29,466 nt of DNA from a virus. The notes beneath the pieces were generated by a model that saw only the letters and a list, made by a program, of their open reading frames with translations, made no database searches and was not told the origin of the DNA. The translations under genes were made by a program, and so were the position numbers. Location: IMG/VR virus record IMGVR_UViG_3300025102_000189, positions 1-29,466 of that record; one strand, written 5' to 3'. This document shows positions 15,000 to 22,295 of the stretch, one piece after another; within the stretch, counting starts at the first letter, position 1; each line of letters starts with the position of its first letter.

Positions 15000-16496
15000 T
15001 CACTCGCCACGCTTTACTACGATATCGTCTATCCTTAGTATGCTGATGGTGACTTCGCTAGCAGATTGTACTGCTTGCTTGACTAGACTGAGTGGTTCCC
15101 ATACATTGGCTTCTACCATGGAACAAGACCCACCATTCTCTATATCTGGACCAGCGTCGCTGTTACCTTGTTGATGTTCGTTTCTTAGAGTCAATACAGT
15201 GTCTAGTGGGTCATGTCCTGCGTTCTCAGCGATGGTAGCGGGTATGGACTCAAGAGCCTCAGCAAACGCATCGATAGCCATCTGCTCTCTACCACCTGCT
15301 TCCGCAGCCCTTTGCCTTAGATGTAGGGCTGCATTCAGATAAGCAGAGCCGCCACCGGGTACTACGCCTAGAGTAGTGTAAGCCAAGCAGACCACACCTA
15401 GTGCGTCTTCAAAGCCACGCTCAGTCTCGTCAAGAGTCTGTTTAGTAGCACCTCTTAGAATTAGTGTAGTAACTTCTCCTTTGCCTTTGACAACGACATA
15501 CTTCATGTCACCGATAGTCTTACACTCTGCATCGCAATCTACAGCCTCTTGTAGGTCTTCTGTAGTGTGGGCTATAGTAGCGTTGAGCAGTTTAGATAAA
15601 GCGGTCATATCACTCTCAGGAACTCTATGAACTAGAGAAATACCTTGTTTTGCTAGTGTCGCAGCAACTACCTCATTTACGCTATCTCTGACGAATACAA
15701 TACCGCCATCCGGTAGCATATTGGCTATTTGTTGTCCTTTTTCGACCCAGTTGTCACGACCAGTTTGTCGCTTATACTGTTGATATTCAGCAGCAGAGCC
15801 TAAACTTAGTTGTACATTGTCATCGCTTTTACTGTCACTCAAACCAGTGTTGATGAGGATAGCCTTACCATTAGGTAGCATAGGCATAGCGGGTAGAATG
15901 AACTCTTTGTGCAATACTACCCCACTAAAGCAAGATGAATCATCTAGGCTACCACCCGGCTGACATAGAACACGGATGCGGTCAAACTCTCCACCAGCCT
16001 TCTCAACAGCATCTACACACAGTGCACTTACATGCTCTATACTAGATTCAAGCGCTTTGCCTGTAATTGAAGTCTTGGCTACATTCTGTAAATGGTCTTT
16101 TGCATCTACCTTGAGTGTCTCAAGATGCTCAGTAGTCCACCTAGACGCCTGTCGATAACCTCTACAGATTACATTGGCGTGTAGACCTTTGTTAAACAGG
16201 AGTTCGCTGTTACCCAGTAGTTCGCCTGCTAAGACCACTGTACTCGTAGTACCATCATAGCACATACTTTCCTGTGTGTTGGCAGCCTCGACTACCATTT
16301 TAGCGGCAGGGTGACTTGCATCTAACTCCTGCAATATGGTAGCACCGTCGTTAGTAACTATTACATTGCCACCAGCGTCTACCATCATCTTGTCCATCCC
16401 CATCGGACCAAGTGTAGTTTTCACTGTTCCGACAGTTCTCTTTGCTGCTCTTATATTGTGCACTACTGCACTAATGTTCTGTTCTTGTTCGTTCAT
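15000..16496 (-). CDS. Group II chaperonin (thermosome subunit)
   Basis: This encodes 498 residues from ATG 16496, with GAGAGGG six bases upstream; a longer TTG start at 16511 is less likely. Thermosome/CCT subunits form double rings that fold proteins using ATP. Diagnostic motifs are TLGPMGMDKM (28-37), VTNDGATIL (47-55), DGTTSTVVLAGELL (81-94, ATP site with catalytic Asp81), TSITGKALES, the 'RVPESDM' apical/intermediate signature, GVVPGGGSAYL (ATP-binding) and the C-terminal LRIDDIV. Cellular thermosomes are usually about 540-550 residues, so this copy is shorter and lacks the Gly/Met-rich tail that projects into the cavity. It sits at the end of the replication operon, overlapping the preceding small gene by 26 bases. 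Group II chaperonins are reported in magroviruses; a role in folding viral capsid or tail proteins is inferred. Confidence 0.95.
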   Translation of the reverse strand: MNEQEQNISAVVHNIRAAKRTVGTVKTTLGPMGMDKMMVDAGGNVIVTNDGATILQELDASHPAAKMVVEAANTQESMCYDGTTSTVVLAGELLGNSELLFNKGLHANVICRGYRQASRWTTEHLETLKVDAKDHLQNVAKTSITGKALESSIEHVSALCVDAVEKAGGEFDRIRVLCQPGGSLDDSSCFSGVVLHKEFILPAMPMLPNGKAILINTGLSDSKSDDNVQLSLGSAAEYQQYKRQTGRDNWVEKGQQIANMLPDGGIVFVRDSVNEVVAATLAKQGISLVHRVPESDMTALSKLLNATIAHTTEDLQEAVDCDAECKTIGDMKYVVVKGKGEVTTLILRGATKQTLDETERGFEDALGVVCLAYTTLGVVPGGGSAYLNAALHLRQRAAEAGGREQMAIDAFAEALESIPATIAENAGHDPLDTVLTLRNEHQQGNSDAGPDIENGGSCSMVEANVWEPLSLVKQAVQSASEVTISILRIDDIVVKRGE

Positions 16497-16620
16497 TGTT
16501 TTCCCTCTCAAAATGTTTTTCCAATATGGAATCTATACAGGAATTACATACTCGGTGCTTAGCACAGCGTACTCCTTCCCAGTTATCTCTATTACATACT
16601 TCGCAGACTATCATAACCAT
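16471..16620 (-). CDS. Small zinc-finger protein (49 aa)
   Basis: This encodes 49 residues. The start ATG 16620 shares one base with the stop of the exonuclease gene (TAATG), and GAGGTGGA at 16627-16634 lies 6 bases upstream; an in-frame ATG at 16614 is a less likely start. Ligands Cys6, Cys9, Cys19, His22, Cys25 and Cys28 form CX2C-X9-CX2H-X2-CX2C, followed by a charged helix (SILEKHFERENNERTRTEH). Six potential ligands could hold one or two zincs, in a B-box or short RING-like manner, but I cannot assign a family. Its 3' end overlaps the thermosome start by 26 bases, so the two are probably co-translated. Confidence 0.7.
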   Translation of the reverse strand: MVMIVCEVCNRDNWEGVRCAKHRVCNSCIDSILEKHFERENNERTRTEH

Positions 16621-17228
16621 TACCAGTCCACCTCGTATTCTTTGACATCCCCTGTCTTTCTGCACCTTGCCTTTACGATACCCTCATCAACACCATGTTT
16701 CCAAAGGTCGTATACAAGTTCGGCATCTTTCAGGCAATATTCAGCGACTTTGCTGTAATTACCCTTGCGCCACTCTACTGGGGCATCGTGACTATTCATA
16801 AGTTTACCCTTGTTCAAAGTATGATAACACGCATCTGAAAGTGGTACTGCGTGACCCACTATGTTTTTCAACAAAACAGATGTGTCAAAGACCTGTTCCT
16901 GTGACTTTGCCATAATGTCTCCAGCAGTCCAGCAGTCTAGTGCGTCTCGAATGATAGGTAAGTCAAACCCTTTGAGGTTGTGACCTAGTACCATACCGCC
17001 CTTAGCAACATGCTCCGCCAAGTCATCACCGATAATTTTAGGATGCATTTTCTTGACAATCGTACCTTCGGGTAGATACTTAGATACTGATTCATTAGAA
17101 TAAACAGTACCTTGTTCTCCATCCCAAGTAGCAACTACAGTGGGTTCAAACAAGTGACTGTGACCCCATCCTCCTATCTCATGAGAGAAATTCGCTGTTT
17201 CAATATCTAAGGCTAACATGTTTGACAT
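16620..17228 (-). CDS. Stand-alone DEDD 3'-5' exonuclease (PolB exonuclease/DnaQ-like)
   Basis: This encodes 202 residues. The start is ATG 17228 with GGAGG (17236-17240) seven bases upstream; a longer in-frame reading to 17285 lacks these signals. All metal-binding motifs of the DEDDy class are visible: Exo I LALDIETA (Asp8, Glu10), Exo II LGHNLKGFDLP (Asn84, Asp89), Exo III AEYCLKDAELVYDLW (Tyr164, Asp168), with an extra conserved-type FDTSVLL (Asp115). Such enzymes remove 3' nucleotides in proofreading or repair. The polymerase of this virus has its own exonuclease domain, so this is a second copy of the activity in the same operon. It overlaps the small genes on both sides by 16 bases and 1 base. 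Confidence 0.88.
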   Translation of the reverse strand: MSNMLALDIETANFSHEIGGWGHSHLFEPTVVATWDGEQGTVYSNESVSKYLPEGTIVKKMHPKIIGDDLAEHVAKGGMVLGHNLKGFDLPIIRDALDCWTAGDIMAKSQEQVFDTSVLLKNIVGHAVPLSDACYHTLNKGKLMNSHDAPVEWRKGNYSKVAEYCLKDAELVYDLWKHGVDEGIVKARCRKTGDVKEYEVDW

Positions 17229-17368
17229 ACTACATCCTCCATACACATTTTGCACCAGTCGCAGACCAACACAGGGTTCTTCCAATGCATTCCTATATAG
17301 TACCCCCCTATGTCTTTTCCTATCTTAGATTCACAAAATACGCATTCAAAGTCCCAAATCGAAGACAT
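17213..17368 (-). CDS. Cys-rich zinc mini-protein (51 aa)
   Basis: This small gene fills the gap between helicase and exonuclease. ATG 17368-17366 overlaps the helicase stop by one base (TGATG), and the TAG at 17215-17213 lies 16 bases inside the exonuclease gene. The 51-residue product has Cys9, Cys12, Cys36 and Cys39 (CX2C-X23-CX2C) plus Cys42, Cys48 and Cys51, so up to seven thiol ligands. The CX2C-X23-CX2C spacing is identical in the 79-residue proteins at 19513-19752 and 14663-14902, which supports it being real and perhaps paralogous. A G-run (GGGGGT) lies about 10 bases upstream, a weak ribosome-binding site; coupling to the upstream stop is more likely. Function unknown. Confidence 0.7.
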   Translation of the reverse strand: MSSIWDFECVFCESKIGKDIGGYYIGMHWKNPVLVCDWCKMCMEDVVCQTC

Positions 17369-18813
17369 CAATTTTTACCCCCATCTTGCTTAGATTTACT
17401 TACATAGTCATCTCTAAGTTTGACATACTTGGATACTCCTTCTCTTGTTTCTTTGAACATCTTAGCACCGTAATCGTTGTACTTACCGTTGACAGAGCCC
17501 TTACTACTTAAGTTGGCTAACTTACCAAACACCTTGTACATCTCAGCCTTCTTGACCCAGTTAACGCCTCTTTGGTCATCAAAGTCAAATCTTTCACATT
17601 GATTGTATGCGCTCTTCCAGTGACCTTCCATCTTCTTCTTTTCATTACCGCCGGAGCCGACTTTGACTTCGGACTCAAGCCACTGGATTAGATTTTGATA
17701 TAGGTCGAATAAGATTTCCTTAGCCATATCTATATGGTCTCCACGGACAGTCCATGTGCCTTCAATCATAGCCATATGATGAGCCAGTACATTGGTATAG
17801 TTCTGTAGACCCATGATGAAAGATGCACAGATACCCTGTTTCTCAGGACCCATTGGCTCTACTAGTGTGTAGTATTCGTCAATAGCCGCAATGAGAGCAG
17901 GCCTATATGAACTGTCCACCTTGAACATTCTGTCCATTACACTCATGACTGTAGTTTCTTTATCATCATCACCCATTTCTTGCCATTCTAAATGAGAGAG
18001 GCCGCTGAGTTTCAACACCCTGTCTCTAAGGTTTGTCTTAAGTTCGCTAAAGAAGTCAGCAACTTTGTCAAAGGATACTTCAAACTCTGGCTTACTGTGA
18101 ACTGATTCAGCCAGTTCGTGATTGACATCTCTTTTCATGTCAAGTGTCCAGTGCCTCCAGTAAGTCAGTACACGCTGGAAGATACCCTTGTCAAGTACAT
18201 GCTCCTTGATACCCTTTGGAGGGTAGGTAGTAATCCACAGAGACACCTCAGATTTGACACTGAATGTGTCTCTTGCCATGTGCTTAGTGAGTATGTTACG
18301 ACCAGTACCTGCTGAGTTTAACGCAGATTGTAAAAACAAAGTAGTGTTCTCATTGTGCTGTCCACCCTTTAGTAGAACAGAGCCTTCATCGAAGTTCAGA
18401 CCTTTACGACCCCCAAGTATACCTTCTCTTACCTGCATGTCAGGGTTTCTTGGGTCTTCCGAATCAGGGTCGGGTACCAGTGTACCTACTAACGCTGCAT
18501 CGTTACCAGAGTTGTAGTCAACTGACTTGAGACCGGCCGCTTTCAGTACCTTTTCTATAATCTGATAAGACGCTGATTTACCAGTCCTAGTATCCTGTAT
18601 CCAGAATACACTGACTCTTGGGTCAAGGTTACTTCCTCCCACTGGTATTCTTGCATAGCCTACAGAAGCCTGTCCAAGAATAAAGAAAAAGGATAGTAAT
18701 CCCGGTATCTCATTGTTCTTACTTACCTGATTGAAGTGGTCAAGATAACCTTTCAATATTGGGTATTTGTGTACGCATTCGTAATTATCTGCTCGGTGTT
18801 CCATCATTTTCAT
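17368..18813 (-). CDS. P-loop ATPase, putative replicative helicase (DUF3987-like)
   Basis: This encodes 481 residues. ATG 18813 overlaps the ERCC4 stop (ATGA); a second ATG at 18807 is better spaced from GAGAGGG and may be the true start. Visible ATPase motifs are a non-classical Walker A IQDTRTGKS (72-80, Lys79), Walker B LNFDEGS (Asp142, Glu143), a sensor-1-like WITTYPP (194-199) and an arginine-finger candidate in GIFQRVLTYW (Arg214). The N-terminal helical lead-in (LLSFFFILGQASVG) resembles the DUF3987/primase-associated helicases of phages. The C-terminal part is basic and could hold a winged-helix domain. No MCM or other replicative helicase is seen here, and the neighbours are replication genes, so a role in unwinding at the fork is the leading guess. 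A packaging or repair ATPase is the alternative. Confidence 0.65.
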   Translation of the reverse strand: MKMMEHRADNYECVHKYPILKGYLDHFNQVSKNNEIPGLLSFFFILGQASVGYARIPVGGSNLDPRVSVFWIQDTRTGKSASYQIIEKVLKAAGLKSVDYNSGNDAALVGTLVPDPDSEDPRNPDMQVREGILGGRKGLNFDEGSVLLKGGQHNENTTLFLQSALNSAGTGRNILTKHMARDTFSVKSEVSLWITTYPPKGIKEHVLDKGIFQRVLTYWRHWTLDMKRDVNHELAESVHSKPEFEVSFDKVADFFSELKTNLRDRVLKLSGLSHLEWQEMGDDDKETTVMSVMDRMFKVDSSYRPALIAAIDEYYTLVEPMGPEKQGICASFIMGLQNYTNVLAHHMAMIEGTWTVRGDHIDMAKEILFDLYQNLIQWLESEVKVGSGGNEKKKMEGHWKSAYNQCERFDFDDQRGVNWVKKAEMYKVFGKLANLSSKGSVNGKYNDYGAKMFKETREGVSKYVKLRDDYVSKSKQDGGKN

Positions 18814-19520
18814 TTCCCTCTCTTATTGTATGTCTTTTGGACTTTGACTGGTTCCTCTGAGGTCAGTACATTTAGTAATCTCTGCCTCAAAGTTTTACCC
18901 ATACCCTTTACTTGCTTTAGTGATTCTAAGTAGAGCATCTCTTCTATAGAACCGCACTTAGCGAGCAACTTATCTACCAAGTCTGGACCGAAACCGGGTA
19001 TGGTTATCAGCATATCAGCCCTTACATCATTGGTACTTACTCTTGTTACTGCTCTTGCACCATGCCTACTGGCTGGCTTATGCATTTTACTGTGAAGTTT
19101 GGCTATGAACATAGCCGCTTCTGAATGGTCCTTTGCACGATATATGTGACAATCGAAGTCAGCCATTATTCGTGCGAATGTACCTAATAGTTCATTCATG
19201 ACCTTGGAATATGATATATTTCTACCTTGTTTTTTAGAGAGTGCTACATACTTGGCTATGTCACCATGTACAACAAGGAACACTCTTTCGCAGTTAGCGT
19301 CTAGGTTATCTATTTGCCTCATTAGATGACCGCTATGGCTAGATTGGAATAGGTCTGAAAGGCTCTTACACTCTATGTGAGCATTACCCGCTTTGTAGTC
19401 ACCCATACCTTGCAGATGCTCTTTCTTGGTGGCAAAGCCTTGCCTCTCGGCAGCACGAATAACAGCATCGTGCAATTGACCTCTTTCATTAGTGTCTATT
19501 ATCAAAGGTGTTTTACTCAT
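18810..19520 (-). CDS. ERCC4/XPF-family nuclease with C-terminal HhH2 domain
   Basis: This encodes 236 residues. The start is ATG 19520, directly downstream of a GGAGGAGAGG tract; an upstream in-frame start (19544) is less likely. The N-terminal nuclease domain shows LIIDTNER (Asp9, Glu12), GMGDYKAG (Asp41) and HIECKSLSDL (Glu50, Lys52), the signature of XPF/Mus81/Hef nucleases, which cut branched DNA. The usual ERK core is ECK here (Cys51 in place of Arg). Residues 168-219 form a tandem helix-hairpin-helix: LITIPGFGPDLVDKLL and LKQVKGMGKTLRQRLL. XPF-type enzymes often work with PCNA and act on forks and flaps; both a clamp and a clamp loader are encoded nearby. It overlaps the upstream zinc-ribbon gene by 8 bases. 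Processing of replication or recombination intermediates is inferred. Confidence 0.88.
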   Translation of the reverse strand: MSKTPLIIDTNERGQLHDAVIRAAERQGFATKKEHLQGMGDYKAGNAHIECKSLSDLFQSSHSGHLMRQIDNLDANCERVFLVVHGDIAKYVALSKKQGRNISYSKVMNELLGTFARIMADFDCHIYRAKDHSEAAMFIAKLHSKMHKPASRHGARAVTRVSTNDVRADMLITIPGFGPDLVDKLLAKCGSIEEMLYLESLKQVKGMGKTLRQRLLNVLTSEEPVKVQKTYNKRGK

Positions 19521-19752
19521 AACCTCTCCTCCTACACCCTGCACACTTTGTTATGGTTCTGTCGAACAGAATACCGCCGCACCTATGACCTACTTTTGTT
19601 GTACGAGTGCACTTTAATTCATCGGGAACTCTCAAGTTATACCTACAAGATTGACAGATAATAACAGGGTCTTCTAGGCCTTCATACCTGTCTTTCATTG
19701 TCTTAGTGGCTCTTACACGATTACCACATATTTCGCAATAGTATAATGACAT
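19513..19752 (-). CDS. Small double zinc-ribbon protein (79 aa)
   Basis: This encodes 79 residues. ATG 19752 follows the primase stop directly (TAA then ATG, no spacer), with GGAGGAAGA just upstream. Two Cys4 clusters are visible: Cys6, Cys9, Cys33, Cys36 (YYCEICGN ... IICQSCRY; CX2C-X23-CX2C) and Cys48, Cys58, Cys70, Cys73 (ELKCTRT ... HRCGG ... ITKCAGC). The C-terminus is basic (RRRGYE). The first cluster has the same spacing as in two other small genes of this window. It lies between primase and ERCC4 nuclease, overlapping the latter by 8 bases. A DNA/RNA-binding or adaptor role fits, but nothing more specific can be said. Confidence 0.82.
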   Translation of the reverse strand: MSLYYCEICGNRVRATKTMKDRYEGLEDPVIICQSCRYNLRVPDELKCTRTTKVGHRCGGILFDRTITKCAGCRRRGYE

Positions 19753-20856
19753 TTATTCTTCCTCCGTTATAGCGCCTGTTCCATCCCAGTATCTACACTT
19801 ACCTAGACAAAGCCCTTTCTTCCAGAGCATGGAACATGTCTGTGGGTAATCTGTACCTATGATAGTGCTTACTTGGTATCGGGTAGTGCTTTCGTTGAAG
19901 TCAGCCCATTGAAGTGAGCGAATGTAGTCTACAATGATTTCGGTATGCTTGGCTTTATTTTCTTCTGTCAACTTCCAAGCAGGCATAAAATATCTCAGGC
20001 GTTTTGATAGGAATTTAGCAAGTTGTACTCTTGCATCGTGACTAGGGTTACTACCTATCCTACAAGCCGCTGAGTTTAGACAGGGTAGTATGATTACCCC
20101 ATCTGTAGAGGCAGTAGGTAAGTCAATAGGTGCTGAGTTAGGATTGAAGATTTGGCTTCTTTCCTTTATCTTTCTGACTGTCAACTTTAGACCTTCTGCA
20201 CCATAAGATATCATACCAGCCTTCGCTTCTTCTGCTTTGTCCATTATGAAATCAATACCCCGTTCCATATCGTTTGTAGACAACGGTATAGACCAAAGCC
20301 CCCTCTTAGCATTATACGAGTTAGGTATCCTAATCATACCACTAGTATCGAAGGGGACTGCTGGGTCTGAGCAAAACAAACCTAACTCAACAACCCAATC
20401 ATTGACTGTCTGCATACCTGCTTCTTTGATTGCTGATAGACTGTTGGGTCCACTCGGCATGTATTCTTTATCAAGCATGACCCATACATGGAAACCTCCC
20501 CCACTGTACCATACAGCGTGTGATATGTCCCTATCTAGTAGATGGTAATGTAGAGTCATAGTCTGCTCAAGAGCAACCTCTATCTCCACATCTGGCCTAT
20601 CCCTTTCTCTGAAATTCTTAGGGTCAAAGTCCATGACAAAGTGCCTGACAATAGGGGTCATCAAATCAACACGCTTGTTGTGCGGTTGCTGCAAACCTCT
20701 GTAGCCGTACACTGTCATGAAGGCGTTTGATACACCGTTCTTACCAGCCCAGTATCTTTCTAAGTCTTGATTTGACCTAACGAGTTTTCTGAAACCTTTA
20801 CCCTTCTCGGTGCTAAGTTCCATCACCTCCCTAGGAAAATCAAATACTATCTTCAT
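19753..20856 (-). CDS. Single-chain archaeo-eukaryotic primase (PriS-like catalytic + PriL-CTD-like domain)
   Basis: This encodes 367 residues from ATG 20856, one base after the preceding stop; GTG 20865 would add three residues. Residue numbers here count from that GTG. Primases make the short primers that PolB extends. AEP motifs are: I, HFVMDFDPKN (Asp79, Asp81); II, YSGGGFHVWV (Ser121-His126); III, VPFDTSGMIRIPNSYNAKRG (Asp173 and the basic loop). The C-terminal third has LPCLNSAAC (Cys262, Cys268), a helical stretch, then DYPQTCSMLWKKGLCLGKC (Cys344, Cys353, Cys357). This order (PC...; Y-P-x-x-C; G-x-C) resembles the 4Fe-4S domain of the large primase subunit. Both functions would thus be in one compact chain. 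A viral PriSL fusion is inferred; the Fe-S assignment needs structural confirmation. Catalytic assignment is firm. Confidence 0.9.
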   Translation of the reverse strand: MKIVFDFPREVMELSTEKGKGFRKLVRSNQDLERYWAGKNGVSNAFMTVYGYRGLQQPHNKRVDLMTPIVRHFVMDFDPKNFRERDRPDVEIEVALEQTMTLHYHLLDRDISHAVWYSGGGFHVWVMLDKEYMPSGPNSLSAIKEAGMQTVNDWVVELGLFCSDPAVPFDTSGMIRIPNSYNAKRGLWSIPLSTNDMERGIDFIMDKAEEAKAGMISYGAEGLKLTVRKIKERSQIFNPNSAPIDLPTASTDGVIILPCLNSAACRIGSNPSHDARVQLAKFLSKRLRYFMPAWKLTEENKAKHTEIIVDYIRSLQWADFNESTTRYQVSTIIGTDYPQTCSMLWKKGLCLGKCRYWDGTGAITEEE

Positions 20857-20857
20857 C

Positions 20858-21115
20858 TCAATCACGCTTTACTTTCTCAACTATCTCTCTTAATGTGGCA
20901 ACAAAGTCGTCTATATCTCGCAGTAATGATTTGTTTAAATTGAGATAAAGTGGACCTTTCGGCCCACCACTCTTATCAAACTCATACAAACTGGTCTGTA
21001 TGGCAACCGAGTAGTTTTTACCTTGACCTAACTTGGTAAAAGTAGCATCTACTGGTCTATCGACTAGAGGCGACAAAAGCACCTCGATTGTTCTCCCTAT
21101 CATATCTTCATTCAT
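20858..21115 (-). CDS. Unknown 85-residue protein of the replication operon
   Basis: This encodes 85 residues. I chose ATG 21115 because GAGAGTGA lies five bases upstream; GTG 21124 would add three residues. It overlaps the Cas4-like gene by 8 bases, and its stop lies one base before the primase ATG. The product looks alpha/beta: an N-terminal helix (NEDMIGRTIEVLLSPLV), two strands (VDATFTKLG, NYSVAIQTSLYEF), a Gly/Pro turn and an amphipathic C-terminal helix (LLRDIDDFVATLREIVEKVK). There are no cysteines and no catalytic motif. I do not recognise the family. The tight coupling suggests that it acts with the primase or the nuclease. Confidence 0.75.
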   Translation of the reverse strand: MNEDMIGRTIEVLLSPLVDRPVDATFTKLGQGKNYSVAIQTSLYEFDKSGGPKGPLYLNLNKSLLRDIDDFVATLREIVEKVKRD

Positions 21116-22106
21116 TTTGTTCACTCTCGTATTTCTTTATGTATTCTTGTGGGTCATCGGTCCCATCCCAACTTGGACAGATGCTCTTAAAAGAGCACCA
21201 AGCGCATTTACCTGTACTAGGTTTTGTTGGAAAATCATCTGTCAAGTAAGCCGTAATTAAGGCTGTCTTGAGTTTCTCTATCTTTTTTCGATAGGTATTT
21301 ACTGTTCTGGTGTTTAGTTCCTCGTAAATTATACGGTCTACTGCTCTTTGTTGATATCCATACTTATTGTATGTGTCTAGTTTAGCAACAGAGCCTGCTG
21401 GATAAACCCACCCCCAGTGAGTTACATCTTGGTATGCGTGGTCAGCCTTCTTTAACAGATACTGGTAGAAAGCCATCTCAGTTCTCATTGATTGCATTTT
21501 GAACTTAGAGTCACTCCACTCGTCGTCTTTACCTTTAGACTGCACCCATTTACCTGTTTTCAATTCCATAATGGCCACGCCTTCTTCTTCACTAAAACCA
21601 CGGTCAATACTCCCTGCATAATGTATAGGTATAGGTATCATCTCACCGTTGAATTCAAATTCCTCATCGACATGAGCGTGTACTTCTAACTCATTCATAA
21701 TCGGTAAGTATTTCTCTGGACCAGTTGACAATAGTCTTTCCAAGTCCCATCTAATTCTTGTCTCAATGATGGGTTCTTCTCCTAATGTGTATTCCTTTTC
21801 GGGTAGTACACTTAATGCCAGAGTCAACGCTTCCTCTCGCTTATCTCTCTGCATTAGTTTGAATAGTTCTTCAACAATAGGTATAGCGCTGTCATAGAAC
21901 AATTCTACAGCATCGTGTACATTGGTACCCTTAGTCATTGCATCAGTAGTAGGTTCAGGTAGTCTGTGAATACGCTTGTATTGATACTGTTTAGGACAGA
22001 AGTCAAAGTCACTGGTAAGACTAGTCTTCGTAATACGGAGCATCTTCTCATGCCCCGGCTCCCATTGGTATGTTGATTTAGCATATGCTGCCCAGTCTCT
22101 ACTCAT
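21108..22106 (-). CDS. Cas4/RecB-like PD-(D/E)XK nuclease with Fe-S cysteines
   Basis: This encodes 332 residues; the start ATG 22106 overlaps the preceding stop (ATGA). It carries the PD-(D/E)XK exonuclease core of the Cas4/AddB/RecB class: SLTSDFDFCPKQYQYKRI (29-46, with Cys37), GTNVHDAVE (60-68, motif with His64), YAGSIDRG (Asp168), IMELKTGKW (Glu181, Lys183) and MAFYQYLL. C-terminal CAWCSFKSICP (Cys301, Cys304, Cys310) plus Cys37 would bind the 4Fe-4S cluster seen in Cas4. No cas1, cas2 or CRISPR repeats occur in the window, so a role in CRISPR adaptation is not indicated. DNA end resection during viral recombination or replication is the likely job, together with the RecA-like ATPase and the ERCC4 nuclease. 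Confidence 0.88.
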   Translation of the reverse strand: MSRDWAAYAKSTYQWEPGHEKMLRITKTSLTSDFDFCPKQYQYKRIHRLPEPTTDAMTKGTNVHDAVELFYDSAIPIVEELFKLMQRDKREEALTLALSVLPEKEYTLGEEPIIETRIRWDLERLLSTGPEKYLPIMNELEVHAHVDEEFEFNGEMIPIPIHYAGSIDRGFSEEEGVAIMELKTGKWVQSKGKDDEWSDSKFKMQSMRTEMAFYQYLLKKADHAYQDVTHWGWVYPAGSVAKLDTYNKYGYQQRAVDRIIYEELNTRTVNTYRKKIEKLKTALITAYLTDDFPTKPSTGKCAWCSFKSICPSWDGTDDPQEYIKKYESEQNE

Positions 22107-22291
22107 TCTTCCATCTCCAGTTCAATTAGTTTCTGTAAATACACAGCCAAATCCATCGCTTCTTCTTGAGCGTGAATGAGCCATTCTAATTTAGACAGAG
22201 GCGCAGTCTCCATAGTAACCCCATACTTACCTTTACCGACTTCAGCCCTTTGTTGAATACGCTTACATACTTCGTCTTCTATTCTGCTCAT
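22103..22291 (-). CDS. MazG-like all-alpha NTP pyrophosphohydrolase-type small protein
   Basis: This encodes 62 residues. ATG 22291 is preceded by GGTGAT three bases upstream and lies four bases after the PolB stop; a longer reading to 22324 would overlap PolB and is less likely. The sequence is helical, with RAEVGKGKYG followed by LEWLIHAQEEAMDLAVYL, which holds EExxD (Glu43, Glu44, Asp47), the magnesium-binding helix of MazG/dUTPase-like pyrophosphohydrolases common in phages. It is shorter than usual for this fold (about 90-110 residues), so it may act as a dimer or tetramer or be a reduced form. Clearing non-canonical nucleotides near the polymerase is a reasonable but unproven role. Confidence 0.65.
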   Translation of the reverse strand: MSRIEDEVCKRIQQRAEVGKGKYGVTMETAPLSKLEWLIHAQEEAMDLAVYLQKLIELEMEE

Positions 22292-22295
22292 ATTA

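Noticed and set aside
16519-16531. TTCCA-ATA-TGGAA inverted repeat 23 bases before the thermosome ATG
   Set aside because: A short imperfectly spaced palindrome inside a coding gene is expected by chance at this length; no TATA box of good quality accompanies it.
21108-22106. CRISPR-associated Cas4
   Set aside because: No cas genes, repeats or spacers occur in the window; the gene is better read as a viral recombination nuclease of the same superfamily.
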